From Bacillota bacterium (GTDB lineage: Bacteria > Bacillota > Clostridia > Oscillospirales > Ruminococcaceae): a stretch of 9,617 nucleotides of DNA. Below the pieces are notes generated by a model, which was not told where the DNA came from, ran no database searches, and worked only from the letters and a program-made list of their open reading frames with translations. Shown here piece after piece: positions 1 through 7,494 of the stretch (position 1 is the first letter of the stretch; each line of letters begins with the position of its first letter). The translations under genes and the position numbers were made by a program. The stretch is taken from contig JAEWLW010000071.1 of assembly GCA_023457355.1 (NCBI GenBank), forward strand, positions 1-9,617, read 5' to 3'.

Positions 1-46
1 CCCCAAGGTTGCTGCTGAGGCGAAGAAGGGGGCCAACAATGTTTAA
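1..46 (+). CDS. 3' end of probable DppB-type permease (partial)
   Basis: Reading in frame from position 2 gives a 14-residue tail, PKVAAEAKKGANNV, that ends at the TAA at 44-46. DppB/OppB permeases normally end soon after a conserved Asp-Pro-Arg/Lys motif, and this tail begins with Pro-Lys. It lies directly upstream of a DppC-type permease, the usual place of dppB. The end of this frame overlaps the dppC start at 39 by 8 bp, which suggests translational coupling. The other two frames either stop at 16-18 or run into dppC. Only the tail is visible, so the identity rests on position and this short motif. The Ala/Lys-rich end would be a cytoplasmic extension. Confidence 0.5.
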   Translation, partial: PKVAAEAKKGANNV

Positions 47-983
47 AGAGAAATCGGCAGCTGCGGCGACTTCTGGGGCCGAGATGGAAGTCGTTGACGG
101 TGCCATCACCGAGGCCGCCAAAGAGGCGATGATCCAGAAGGAGCGCAAAGCCAACAGCGCATGGCGCAAGTTCATCAGGAACAAGTCTGCGGTCATCGGC
201 CTCATCATCGTTATCGTGATGCTCGCGATCGGCATCTTCGCCCCGTTCATCGCGCCGTTCGACCCGAACGCCACGTCGATCACCGAGACCTATCTCGAGC
301 CCGGCGTGAACGGCCATATCTTCGGCACCGACGATTTGGGCCGCGACCTGTTCAGCCGCATCGTCTACGGTGCGCGCATGAGTATCGTCGTCGCCATCGG
401 CTCGACGGTGCTTGGCGGCGTCATCGGCATCATCTTGGGCCTCGTCGCCGGCTTCATGGGCGGTATCGTCGACTCGATCATTATGCGCGTCATGGACGGC
501 CTGTTCGCCTTCCCGTTCATCCTCCTGTCCCTGCTTCTGGTCACTATCTTGGGATCGGGCGTGTTCAACGTCATCCTCGCGATCGGCATCGGCAATGTGC
601 CGCGGTTCGCGCGCGTGGTTCGAAGCAAGGTCATCGTTGCGAAGAACGAGGAGTTCTGCAACGTCGAGCGCGTGCTCGGCGCATCGAACCTCCGTCTTAT
701 GGTGCTCCACATCCTTCCGAGCACGGTGTCCGAGGTCGTCGTCTACGCCACGCTCTGCGTCGGCGGCTCCATCATTGCCGAGGCCGGCCTGAGCTTTTTG
801 GGCCTGGGCATCCTCATCCCGACGCCGTCCTGGGGAAACATCCTGCGAGGAGGCCAGACCTGCCTTGCAATCGCTCCGCATATCGCTACCATTTCGGGCT
901 TGTTCATCTTCGTGGCTGTTATCGGGTTCAACCTGCTTGGTGACGGCATTCGCGACGTGCTCGATCCGAAGATGAAGAAGTAG
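39..983 (+). CDS. dppC: Dipeptide/oligopeptide ABC transporter permease, DppC type
   Basis: This is the second transmembrane subunit of a peptide importer. It pairs with DppB in the membrane to form the channel driven by DppD and DppF. The protein has 314 residues, usual for the family. Visible marks are a hydrophobic segment at about 50-73; the conserved FGTDDLGRDLFSRIVYGAR at 95-113; further hydrophobic segments at about 115-140, 157-187, 230-255 and 282-300; the cytoplasmic EAA coupling loop at about 205-228; the AEAGLSFLGLG motif at 248-258; and the terminal GDGIRDVLDPKMK. I chose the ATG at 39 because AAGGGGG (26-32) precedes it at good spacing and homology begins after it. An in-frame TTG at 9 would add ten basic residues with no clear RBS. 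The 45-residue charged, Ala/Glu/Lys-rich N-terminal tail is rather long. Whether the substrate is dipeptides or longer peptides cannot be told from the permease. Confidence 0.93.
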   Translation: MFKEKSAAAATSGAEMEVVDGAITEAAKEAMIQKERKANSAWRKFIRNKSAVIGLIIVIVMLAIGIFAPFIAPFDPNATSITETYLEPGVNGHIFGTDDLGRDLFSRIVYGARMSIVVAIGSTVLGGVIGIILGLVAGFMGGIVDSIIMRVMDGLFAFPFILLSLLLVTILGSGVFNVILAIGIGNVPRFARVVRSKVIVAKNEEFCNVERVLGASNLRLMVLHILPSTVSEVVVYATLCVGGSIIAEAGLSFLGLGILIPTPSWGNILRGGQTCLAIAPHIATISGLFIFVAVIGFNLLGDGIRDVLDPKMKK

Positions 984-988
984 GTGAG
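982..988 (+). promoter_or_regulatory. RBS of dppD overlapping the dppC stop codon
   Basis: AGGTGAG overlaps the last two bases of the dppC stop codon and lies a few bases before the ATG at 993. It decides for ATG 993 against the in-frame GTG at 984, which sits inside the Shine-Dalgarno itself. The arrangement implies that ribosomes finishing dppC pass directly to dppD. Confidence 0.6.
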
Positions 989-992
989 ATTT

Positions 993-2051
993 ATGGCAAA
1001 CGAAGTTAACGGACAGGAAATAAACGCCGGTTCTGCCGCCAATCCCGAGTCCGAGGTGCTTCTCGATGTGAAAAACCTCAAGACCTATTTTCATCTCGCG
1101 AGCGGCATAGCCCGCGCCGTTGACGGCGTCTCGTTCACCCTTTCACGAGGGGAAACGCTCGGCGTGGTCGGCGAGAGCGGTTCGGGCAAGTCGATGATGG
1201 CGAAAAGCCTCATCCGACTGTTCGAGGCCAACGCGCGCATCGAGGAAGGATCGATCGAGTTTGAGGGCCGCGACGTGCTCTCCTTCGGGAAGAAGGAGCT
1301 GCGCGACTACCGCGGACGCGATATCGGCATGATCTTCCAGGATCCCATGACCTCGCTCGACCCGGTGTTCAAAGTCGGGCAGCAGATGACCGAGAACCTG
1401 CGCATCCATCGCAACATGAGCAAGGCGGAAGCCCGCGAGGTCGCGATCGCCGCGCTGCGTTCGGTGAACATCCCGAACCCTGAGGCGCGCTTCAATTCCT
1501 ACCCGTTCGAGCTTTCGGGCGGCATGTGCCAGCGCGTCATCATCGCCATGGCGCTTTGCTGCAACGCGAAGGTGATCTTGGCCGACGAGCCCACGACCGC
1601 CCTCGACGTTACTGTTCAGGCGCAGGTGCTCCACCTGCTTAAAGAGCTGCAGCGCACGAACAACATCGGGCTTATGATCATCACGCATAACCTGGGCGTG
1701 GTGTGGGATGTGTGCGACCGCGCCATGGTCATGTACGCGGGCAAGGTGGTCGAGGCAGCCGACGTGAAGTCGCTCTATGCCAAGCCCATGCACCCGTATA
1801 CGTGGGGCCTGCTCGATTCCATGCCCTCGCTTTCGTCCGAGCGCAAAGCCGACCTTTCTACGATTCCCGGAACACCGCCTGATCTGCGACTTACGGGCAA
1901 GGCGTGCAACTTCGCCAACCGCTGCCCCTACGCGCAAGACATCTGCAACAAGGAAGTTCCCGAGCTCATCGAAGTCGAGCCGGGGCACCTCGTCGCCTGC
2001 CATAGGCAGACGCTCGATGCGCATCTCGAGCGCGTGAAAGGAGGCAAGTAA
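993..2051 (+). CDS. dppD: Peptide ABC transporter ATPase, DppD/OppD type
   Basis: This is one of the two cytoplasmic ATPases that power peptide import. The 352-residue protein carries all ABC motifs: Walker A GESGSGKS at 60-67, Q-loop in IFQDPMTSLDP (Gln116), signature LSGGMCQR at 174-181, Walker B VILADEP at 194-200, D-loop ALDV, and switch His232 in THNLG. The C-terminal oligopeptide/dipeptide transporter domain follows the HPYTWGLL motif at 267-274. It contains Cys305, Cys311, Cys318 and Cys336. In a DppD-type structure such cysteines have been reported to hold an iron-sulphur cluster; that this protein does so is inference. The signature has Cys where many homologues have Arg or Ser, a position that varies in the family. 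The stop codon overlaps the dppF start by one base (TAATG). Function is secure; the choice of Dpp over Opp naming is not. Confidence 0.95.
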   Translation: MANEVNGQEINAGSAANPESEVLLDVKNLKTYFHLASGIARAVDGVSFTLSRGETLGVVGESGSGKSMMAKSLIRLFEANARIEEGSIEFEGRDVLSFGKKELRDYRGRDIGMIFQDPMTSLDPVFKVGQQMTENLRIHRNMSKAEAREVAIAALRSVNIPNPEARFNSYPFELSGGMCQRVIIAMALCCNAKVILADEPTTALDVTVQAQVLHLLKELQRTNNIGLMIITHNLGVVWDVCDRAMVMYAGKVVEAADVKSLYAKPMHPYTWGLLDSMPSLSSERKADLSTIPGTPPDLRLTGKACNFANRCPYAQDICNKEVPELIEVEPGHLVACHRQTLDAHLERVKGGK

Positions 2052-3094
2052 TGAGCATCAACGCCAATGAGGAGACGGCTGCAACCAAGCCTGTCCCGAA
2101 ATCGGGCGATGCGGCAGCACCTGCCGATCCGAATGTCATTCTGAAGATCAGCGACCTGTCGAAGGACTTCGAGATACGCTCCGACAAGATTGGTGAGAAG
2201 TCCCAATATCTGCATGCGCTCTCGCGCGTGAACCTCGAGGTGTACAAGGGCGAGACCCTCGGCATCATCGGCGAGTCAGGTTGCGGCAAGTCGACGCTCG
2301 GACGCTGCCTTGTCCGCCTCCATGAGCCGACGAGCGGAACCGTCACGTTCGAAGGCGAGCCGCTCGATTTCAAGAAAGACCGTGCACGTCGCCAGCGCCG
2401 CAGCGTGCAGATGATCTTCCAGGATCCCTACTCTTCGCTCAACCCGCGCAAGACCTGCGCGAAGATTATCGAAGAGCCGATGATCATCCATAAGACGGAG
2501 ACCGATCCGAAGAAGCGCGAGGCGCGCGTCCGCAAGCTGATGGAGCTCGTCGGCCTGGACACCCAGCACATGCACCGCTACCCGCACGAGTTCTCGGGCG
2601 GCCAGCGTCAGCGCATCAACATCGCCCGCGCGCTTTCGCTCGGACCTAAGCTGCTTGTATGCGACGAGCCGGTTTCCGCGCTCGACGTGTCCATCCAGGC
2701 ACAGGTGCTCAACCTCTTCGGAAGGCTTCAGCGCGAGCTCGGTCTGACATACGTCTTCATCTCGCATGACCTGAGCGTCATCAAGCACATTTCCGACCGT
2801 ATCGCCATCATGTATCTTGGCCAGGTGGTCGAGCTCTGCGATGCCGAGGGTATCTACGAGGAGCCGCTCCATCCTTACACGCAGGCGCTCCTGTCCGCAA
2901 TTCCTCCCACGAGCCCGTTTGAGGAAAAGCACACTATCGCGCTCACGGGCGATATTCCGAGCCCCATTGGGGACATGAAGGGCTGCCCGCTCGCGTCGAG
3001 GTGCCCGCATTGCACGGAGCGTTGCAGGACGGAGCATCCGGCCTTGGTCGAGGCGCGGCCTGGGCACAAAGTGGCCTGCTTCCTGTACGAATAA
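2051..3094 (+). CDS. dppF: Peptide ABC transporter ATPase, DppF/OppF type
   Basis: This is the second ATPase of the importer, expected to form a heterodimer with DppD under the DppBC channel. It has 347 residues. Motifs are Walker A GESGCGKST at 74-82, Q-loop Gln124 in IFQDPYSSLNP, signature FSGGQRQR at 181-188, Walker B LLVCDEP at 201-207, and switch His239 in ISHDLSV. The C-terminal domain has the HPYTQALL motif at 274-281 and cysteines 312, 318, 321, 325 and 343. Four of these repeat the exact C-x5-C-x6-C-x17-C spacing of DppD. The first 27 residues are Ala/Pro/Glu-rich and probably disordered. The start is well supported by AAAGGAGG at 2037-2044, six bases before the ATG. It is the last transporter gene of the operon and is followed by a hairpin. 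Confidence 0.95.
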   Translation: MSINANEETAATKPVPKSGDAAAPADPNVILKISDLSKDFEIRSDKIGEKSQYLHALSRVNLEVYKGETLGIIGESGCGKSTLGRCLVRLHEPTSGTVTFEGEPLDFKKDRARRQRRSVQMIFQDPYSSLNPRKTCAKIIEEPMIIHKTETDPKKREARVRKLMELVGLDTQHMHRYPHEFSGGQRQRINIARALSLGPKLLVCDEPVSALDVSIQAQVLNLFGRLQRELGLTYVFISHDLSVIKHISDRIAIMYLGQVVELCDAEGIYEEPLHPYTQALLSAIPPTSPFEEKHTIALTGDIPSPIGDMKGCPLASRCPHCTERCRTEHPALVEARPGHKVACFLYE

Positions 3095-3109
3095 TCGATC
3101 GATATATCC

Positions 3110-3144
3110 GGCAGCCCCCCTTCTTAAAGGTGAGGGCTGCCTTT
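3110..3144 (+). terminator. Hairpin between dppF and pepT, possible weak terminator or attenuator
   Basis: GGCAGCCC (3110-3117) pairs perfectly with GGGCTGCC (3134-3141). Inside it CCTT (3119-3122) can pair with AAGG (3127-3130), giving a stem of about 12 pairs with a small asymmetric interior loop. Only three T residues follow (3142-3144), and the pepT RBS begins seven bases later. It could be a leaky terminator that lowers peptidase expression relative to the transporter, or a processing or 3'-end stabilising hairpin. The structure is visible; the role is inference. Confidence 0.6.
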
Positions 3145-3150
3145 GAATGA

Positions 3151-3156
3151 GAGGAG
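3151..3156 (+). promoter_or_regulatory. RBS deciding the pepT start
   Basis: GAGGAG lies four bases before the ATG at 3161. It supports that start over the in-frame TTG at 3143, which overlaps the T run of the preceding hairpin, has no RBS of its own and would add six residues not seen in PepT. Confidence 0.6.
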
Positions 3157-3160
3157 ACGT

Positions 3161-4399
3161 ATGGAACCGGTTGAAGAGCGTTTTTTGCGCTATGTGAGGA
3201 TCAATACCCAGTCCTGCGCTGGTCAAGAGGCCATCCCGAGCACCGCATGCCAATGGGATCTTGCGAATCTGCTGGTCGAGGAGCTGCGGGCTCTCGGTGT
3301 GGAAGACGCGAGCGTCGATGAGCACTGCTATGTGATGGGGCACATCCCCGCCAACCTTCCCGAAGGTACTACCGCTCCGGCAATCGGTTTCATCTCCCAT
3401 ATGGACACCGCAACCGAGACGAGCGGCGAGGGCGTGAATCCCCGCATCGTCGAGAACTACCAGGGCGGCCCCATCGTCATCAACGAAGAGCTCGGCATGG
3501 TACTCGACGAGGAGCACTTCCCTACGCTTGCGAAGCATATCGGCGACGACCTTATCGTAACCGACGGCACCACGTTGCTCGGTGCCGACAACAAGGCGGG
3601 CGTGGCGGAGATTATGTCGCTTGTGGAGTACCTGCACGAGAACCCCGACACTCCCCATGGACCGCTCTCCATCGGCTTCACCCCTGATGAGGAGGTGGGT
3701 CGCGGTGCCGATCTCTTCGACGTGGAGAAGTTCGGTGCCGAACTTGCCTACACGGTCGACGGCGGTGAGCTCGGCGAGCTCGAGTACGAGAACTTCAATG
3801 CCGCGAGCGCTGTCGTGAAAATCACGGGCAAGGTGGTCCATCCCGGCTCCGCGAAGAACCGCATGCGCAACGCCGCGCTTCTGGCTTGCGAATTCGCCGC
3901 GCTCCTTCCCGCGACCGAGATTCCCGCGACCACCGAGGGTCGCGAAGGATTCTTCCACCTGGGCTCCATCGAGGGCGATGTGGCGACGGCTACGCTCGAC
4001 TACATCATCCGTGACCACGATCGCGAGCGCTTCGAGGAGCGCAAGCGCATCATGGAGCAGGCGGCGGCGCTCATGAACGCCCGCTACGGCTGCGAATGCG
4101 TCGAGCTTTCCATCACCGATCAGTATTACAACATGAAAGAGCAGATTCTGCCCCACATGGAGCTTGTCGACCTTGCGCGCGAGGCGATGGAGGACACGGG
4201 CATCGAGCCGCTCATCATCGCCGTGCGCGGCGGCACCGACGGCGCGCGCCTTTCCTACATGGGTCTTCCCTGCCCCAACCTGTGCGCAGGGTGCGAGTAT
4301 GCCCACGGGCCCTTTGAGCATTGCTCCGTGCAGGCGCTCCAAAAGATTTCCAACATGTTGGTCGCCCTCGTTCAGAAGTTCGTGAAGCCTGCGGCATAG
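3161..4399 (+). CDS. pepT: Peptidase T (tripeptide aminopeptidase, M20B)
   Basis: PepT is a cytoplasmic two-zinc aminopeptidase that removes the N-terminal residue of tripeptides. The 412-residue length matches the known enzyme (about 408 in E. coli), and similarity runs end to end. Metal and catalytic residues are His80 and Asp82 (ISHMDTA), bridging Asp143 (GADNKAG), catalytic Glu177 and zinc ligand Glu178 (TPDEEVG), Asp200 (YTVDGG) and His382 (YAHGPFE). Other family blocks are NVPRIVENYQGG-like residues at about 93-103, ELEYENFNAAS at 206-216, YIIRDHDR at 281-288 and RGGTDGARLSYMGLPCPNL at 356-374. An oddity is that Cys375 and Cys378 replace the Phe and Gly usual in PepT, and Cys388 is also extra, giving a local cysteine cluster around His382. 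Its place just after a peptide importer fits a role in breaking down imported peptides. Confidence 0.95.
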   Translation: MEPVEERFLRYVRINTQSCAGQEAIPSTACQWDLANLLVEELRALGVEDASVDEHCYVMGHIPANLPEGTTAPAIGFISHMDTATETSGEGVNPRIVENYQGGPIVINEELGMVLDEEHFPTLAKHIGDDLIVTDGTTLLGADNKAGVAEIMSLVEYLHENPDTPHGPLSIGFTPDEEVGRGADLFDVEKFGAELAYTVDGGELGELEYENFNAASAVVKITGKVVHPGSAKNRMRNAALLACEFAALLPATEIPATTEGREGFFHLGSIEGDVATATLDYIIRDHDRERFEERKRIMEQAAALMNARYGCECVELSITDQYYNMKEQILPHMELVDLAREAMEDTGIEPLIIAVRGGTDGARLSYMGLPCPNLCAGCEYAHGPFEHCSVQALQKISNMLVALVQKFVKPAA

Positions 4400-4464
4400 C
4401 GCCAACCCTCTTCGGTAGCTAAGACTATTTTCGTTGAAGCGGTATTGCTGAAGGAGGCAATCGA

Positions 4465-5688
4465 ATGATGGAAAGTAACGAGCGGTCGGCGCGAGCGAGC
4501 GTTTATGCCAAGAAACTTGCGCGCATGATTCGCGTGAGGACGGTCCAGGAGCCGGGCAATGCGCGGTCCTTCGAGGATTTCCACGCTCTTCTCGAAGAGC
4601 TGTTCCCTGCCGTTTTCGAACGGTGCGAGCTCAAAATGTTTGGGAGCGATGGGGGGAGCCTGCTCTTCTGCTGGCGCTCTGCGTGCGCTGACGAGGAAAA
4701 ACAGCCTGCCCTGCTCCTTATGAGCCACCAGGACGTTGTCGATGCGGAGGGCCCTTGGACCTATGAGCCTTTCGGCGGGGAAATCGCCGAAGGTCGCGTC
4801 TGGGGACGTGGTGCGCTTGATATCAAGGGCAATCTCCTGTGCATCCTGCAGGCTCTTGAGGAGCTTATCGAGGCGGGCTTTTCCCCTGCCTTCGATATTT
4901 ACGTCGCCTCGAGCGACTGCGAGGAAATCGGCGGCAACGACCTTGTGCCGAGCTACCTGAAAGAGCAGCAGGTCGACATCGACCTGCTCGTCGATGAGGG
5001 TCCCTGCGTCGTCCGCGGCGAGGACGGCTCACTCATAGCGCAGGTTGCCGTGGCCGAGAAAGGCCAGGCTATCTTCAAGTGCAGTGCTTTCGGGCCGGGC
5101 GGCCACGCTATGAACGTCGGTAAAAACACGCCGCTTGTGCGCTTGGGTGCGTTCATGGCCGAAGTCGATGCCGCGAACCTGTTCGACGGCGATGCGCGCC
5201 CCGACCTTCTCGATGCGTCGGGAACCACCGTGGCGTTCACCATGGCGGGCGCATCGAGCGTGCCCAATGTCGTCCCGCGCGAGGCGTGGGCAGTGTGCGA
5301 CGTGCGCCTGGCCCCTGGCCGGACGGCGGAATCGGCCCGCGAGGCCCTCGAGGCAATTGCCAAGCGCCACGATGTCGAGGTGACGCTTGGCAAGAGCACG
5401 CCGCCAAGTTCCGTCTCGGATACGAGCGGGTATGCATATGCCCAGGTCGAACGTGCGATTTCTTCGGTATATCCCGAAGCTGAGCCGCGTGCGGTCCTGC
5501 TCTCGGGCGGAACCGACACCAAACATTTCACCGAAGTGGCGCCGTGCTGCATCCGTTTCACGCCGATGGTCTTCTCGGCGGAGCAGACCGCGACCATTCA
5601 TGGAATCGATGAGAACATCGATTGCGCTGCCCTGCCCTTCGGGGTCGACTTCTTCAAGACGCTAATCGAGGAGAGGATGAGCCGATGA
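4465..5688 (+). CDS. M20 metallopeptidase, carboxypeptidase S/PM20D1-like
   Basis: This 407-residue cytoplasmic enzyme of the M20/ArgE/DapE superfamily probably hydrolyses dipeptides, carboxy-terminal peptide bonds or N-acyl amino acids. Ligands expected for two zinc ions are His88 and the supporting Asp90 (SHQDVVD), Asp119 (GRGALDIKG), catalytic Glu153 with Glu154 (DCEEIGG), Asp177 (LVDEG) and His379 (TIHGIDE). The lid/dimerisation domain spans about 195-305 and includes GPGGHAMN at 210-217. The SHxDVV...W...PF...GR(V)WGRGALD spacing and the GGTDTKHF block (348-355) resemble the yeast CPS1 and mammalian PM20D1 branch more than ArgE or DapE. No signal peptide is seen. The start is fixed by AAGGAGG at 4451-4457. 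An ATG three bases later is a possible alternative. The stop overlaps the next gene's ATG. The superfamily is secure, the substrate is not. Confidence 0.9.
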   Translation: MMESNERSARASVYAKKLARMIRVRTVQEPGNARSFEDFHALLEELFPAVFERCELKMFGSDGGSLLFCWRSACADEEKQPALLLMSHQDVVDAEGPWTYEPFGGEIAEGRVWGRGALDIKGNLLCILQALEELIEAGFSPAFDIYVASSDCEEIGGNDLVPSYLKEQQVDIDLLVDEGPCVVRGEDGSLIAQVAVAEKGQAIFKCSAFGPGGHAMNVGKNTPLVRLGAFMAEVDAANLFDGDARPDLLDASGTTVAFTMAGASSVPNVVPREAWAVCDVRLAPGRTAESAREALEAIAKRHDVEVTLGKSTPPSSVSDTSGYAYAQVERAISSVYPEAEPRAVLLSGGTDTKHFTEVAPCCIRFTPMVFSAEQTATIHGIDENIDCAALPFGVDFFKTLIEERMSR

Positions 5689-7493
5689 CTTCAACGAATT
5701 GCAACTCGAATGCGGATACCTCACGCCAGTGGAGCCTCGATGCGCTCTACAAAGGCTTCGATGACAAGGCGTATGTGAAAGACTGCGAGAAGTTTTCCCA
5801 GCTCATCGATGAATATATCGCGGCGCTTGCGCCGATTGAGCGCGGCGAGCGAACCTTCGACGTTAAGGCGCTCTGCGAATTCCTTAAGCGCGAGGAGGAG
5901 CTGTGGCTGATTGGCAAGGACCTTCATGAGTTCACCTATCTGCGCAGCGCCGTCGATGCAGGCGACAAGCAGGCCCTCTCGGCGATGGCCGCCCTGCGCA
6001 AGGGCTACGGGAAGATGGCGCGCCCGAGCCTTTTCGTCCGCCGATGCGTGGCTGGCCTTGAGCTCACCGAGGAAGATTTTGCCGTGTCTTCTCTCCTTGA
6101 TGACTATCGCTTCGTGATCGGGCAGATGAGGCTCGAGGGCGCTCACCAGGGAAGCTCCGATGCGGAGGACGTCTTTGCTCGCATGCAGGGATGCGCGGGA
6201 GATGCGTGGATTGACCTGCGCTCGAGCTTGGTCGGTTTCGCGACCGCGCGGCTCGACGGGAAGGAACTCACGCTCACCGAGCTGCGCAACCTTGCCCGCT
6301 CGACCGATGCGGAGACGCGCAAGAAGGCCTTCGATGCCGAAATCGAGTGCTCGAAAGCCATCTCGGTGGGCGTTGCCGCATCGCTTAACGGCATTAAGGA
6401 GCAGGTCATCCTGCAGTCAGAGATGCGCGGGTTCTCCTCCCCGCTCGACATGGCGCTCTTTCAGTCGCGGATGAGCAGTGAGACGCTCGATGTGCTGTGG
6501 GAGGTCGTGTCGGAGCATTTGCCGACGCTTCAAGCCTACCTCACGCGCAAAGCGGAGATCCTTGGGCACGAAAGCGGACTTCCGTGGTGGGATTTCTTCG
6601 CCCCGGTCGTGAGCGAATCGTCGGATGCGCCCTCGTTTACTATCGAGTCGGCGCGCGAGTACCTGGTCAAGCACTTGGGAAGCTTCTCTTCCGAGCTTGG
6701 TGAGCTTATCGAGCGCGCTTTCGACGAGCGCTGGATCGATTTCGACCCGCGTCCGGGAAAGAGCGGCGGCGCCTTCTGCCGGAACCTCTCCAACCAGCGT
6801 CAAAGCCGCGTGCTCACCAACTTCGATGGCACGCTGCGCGCGGTCGACACGATCGCACACGAGCTCGGGCACGCCTTCCATGGGCAGCAGATTGAAACGA
6901 AACGACCGCTGAACAGGTGTTATACCATGCCTGTCGCCGAGACGGCCTCGAACTTCGACGAGCTTGTGCTCATGAGCGCCGCCATCGAGGAGGCGAAGAC
7001 GACCGAGGAGCGCATTGCGCTTTTGGACGCGAGGCTCTCGGATGTCGCTCAGACGGTGTGCGATATCTTCTCGAGGTTTCTTTTCGAGAAGTCCGTCTTC
7101 GAACAGCGCGCCGAGAAGTACCTCGTCGCCGAGGATCTCTGTCGTTTGATGGAGGATGCCCAGAAGAAGGCGTACGGGTCCGCTCTCGACGCCGGCGCGC
7201 TTCACCCCTACATGTGGGTGAACAAGGTGCACTACTACATGACGACGCTCAGCTACTACAACTTCCCTTACACGTTCGGCCTGCTGCTCGCGCACGGGCT
7301 GTATGCGCGCTATCAGGAAGTGGGCCCGTCGTTTGTCGAGTGCTACAAGGCGTTCTTGAGCGCCACGACGACCGATACGGTCGAGGGTGCGACGGCCGTT
7401 GCCGGCGTTGACGTGACGACGCGCGAGTTCTGGGAGAGCAGCTTTGAGGTGATTGAGGCCCAGGTCGCCGAGTTCCTGTCGCTCACTGAGTAA
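5685..7493 (+). CDS. pepF: M3 family oligoendopeptidase (PepF type)
   Basis: This is a cytoplasmic zinc endopeptidase of clan MA that cuts medium-length peptides internally. The 602-residue length is typical of the PepF/M3 group. The active site is HELGH at 392-396 (His392, Glu393, His396), with the third zinc ligand Glu419 in VAETASNFDE, 23 residues on. Flanking family blocks are GKSGGAFC at 358-365, LTNFDGTL at 377-384 immediately before the HExxH helix, and YYNFPYTFG at 524-532 near the C-terminus, which supplies substrate-binding tyrosines. The start is the ATG at 5685, in ATGA overlap with the upstream M20 peptidase and preceded by GAGGAGAGG (5668-5676). Longer in-frame starts inside the upstream gene are unlikely. 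It ends the operon and is followed at once by a strong hairpin. It likely supplies short peptides to PepT and the M20 enzyme. Confidence 0.94.
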   Translation: MTSTNCNSNADTSRQWSLDALYKGFDDKAYVKDCEKFSQLIDEYIAALAPIERGERTFDVKALCEFLKREEELWLIGKDLHEFTYLRSAVDAGDKQALSAMAALRKGYGKMARPSLFVRRCVAGLELTEEDFAVSSLLDDYRFVIGQMRLEGAHQGSSDAEDVFARMQGCAGDAWIDLRSSLVGFATARLDGKELTLTELRNLARSTDAETRKKAFDAEIECSKAISVGVAASLNGIKEQVILQSEMRGFSSPLDMALFQSRMSSETLDVLWEVVSEHLPTLQAYLTRKAEILGHESGLPWWDFFAPVVSESSDAPSFTIESAREYLVKHLGSFSSELGELIERAFDERWIDFDPRPGKSGGAFCRNLSNQRQSRVLTNFDGTLRAVDTIAHELGHAFHGQQIETKRPLNRCYTMPVAETASNFDELVLMSAAIEEAKTTEERIALLDARLSDVAQTVCDIFSRFLFEKSVFEQRAEKYLVAEDLCRLMEDAQKKAYGSALDAGALHPYMWVNKVHYYMTTLSYYNFPYTFGLLLAHGLYARYQEVGPSFVECYKAFLSATTTDTVEGATAVAGVDVTTREFWESSFEVIEAQVAEFLSLTE

Positions 7494-7494
7494 A

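Noticed and set aside
9..38. Upstream TTG start for dppC
   Set aside because: It would add ten residues mostly of Arg and Leu with no RBS. The ATG at 39 has a good Shine-Dalgarno and matches where the protein should begin.
1512..1535. Cys in the DppD signature LSGGMCQR as a damaged ABC motif
   Set aside because: The residue after Met varies in this family (Arg, Ser and Cys occur), and the LSGG and QR residues are intact, so activity should not be affected.
1143..2024. Open frame of 293 codons on the minus strand opposite dppD
   Set aside because: It is an antisense shadow of an ABC ATPase with all its motifs intact on the plus strand.
3094..3103. Palindrome ATCGATCGAT just after dppF
   Set aside because: It is only 10 bp of simple repeated GATC/ATCG steps with no partner site or promoter context, so it is too weak to call an operator.
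2276..4405. Open frame of 709 codons on the minus strand opposite dppF and pepT
   Set aside because: It lies antisense to two well-recognised genes, shows no recognisable domain, and is rich in His/Arg/Ala/Asp as expected from GC-biased third positions read backwards.
4400..4464. Possible internal promoter between pepT and the M20 peptidase gene
   Set aside because: The 65-bp gap is more AT-rich than the genes, but I could not find a convincing -35/-10 pair at proper spacing. Only the RBS is supported.
6417..7295. Open frame of 292 codons on the minus strand opposite pepF
   Set aside because: The plus strand carries the intact M3 peptidase with its HExxH site. The antisense frame has no family features.
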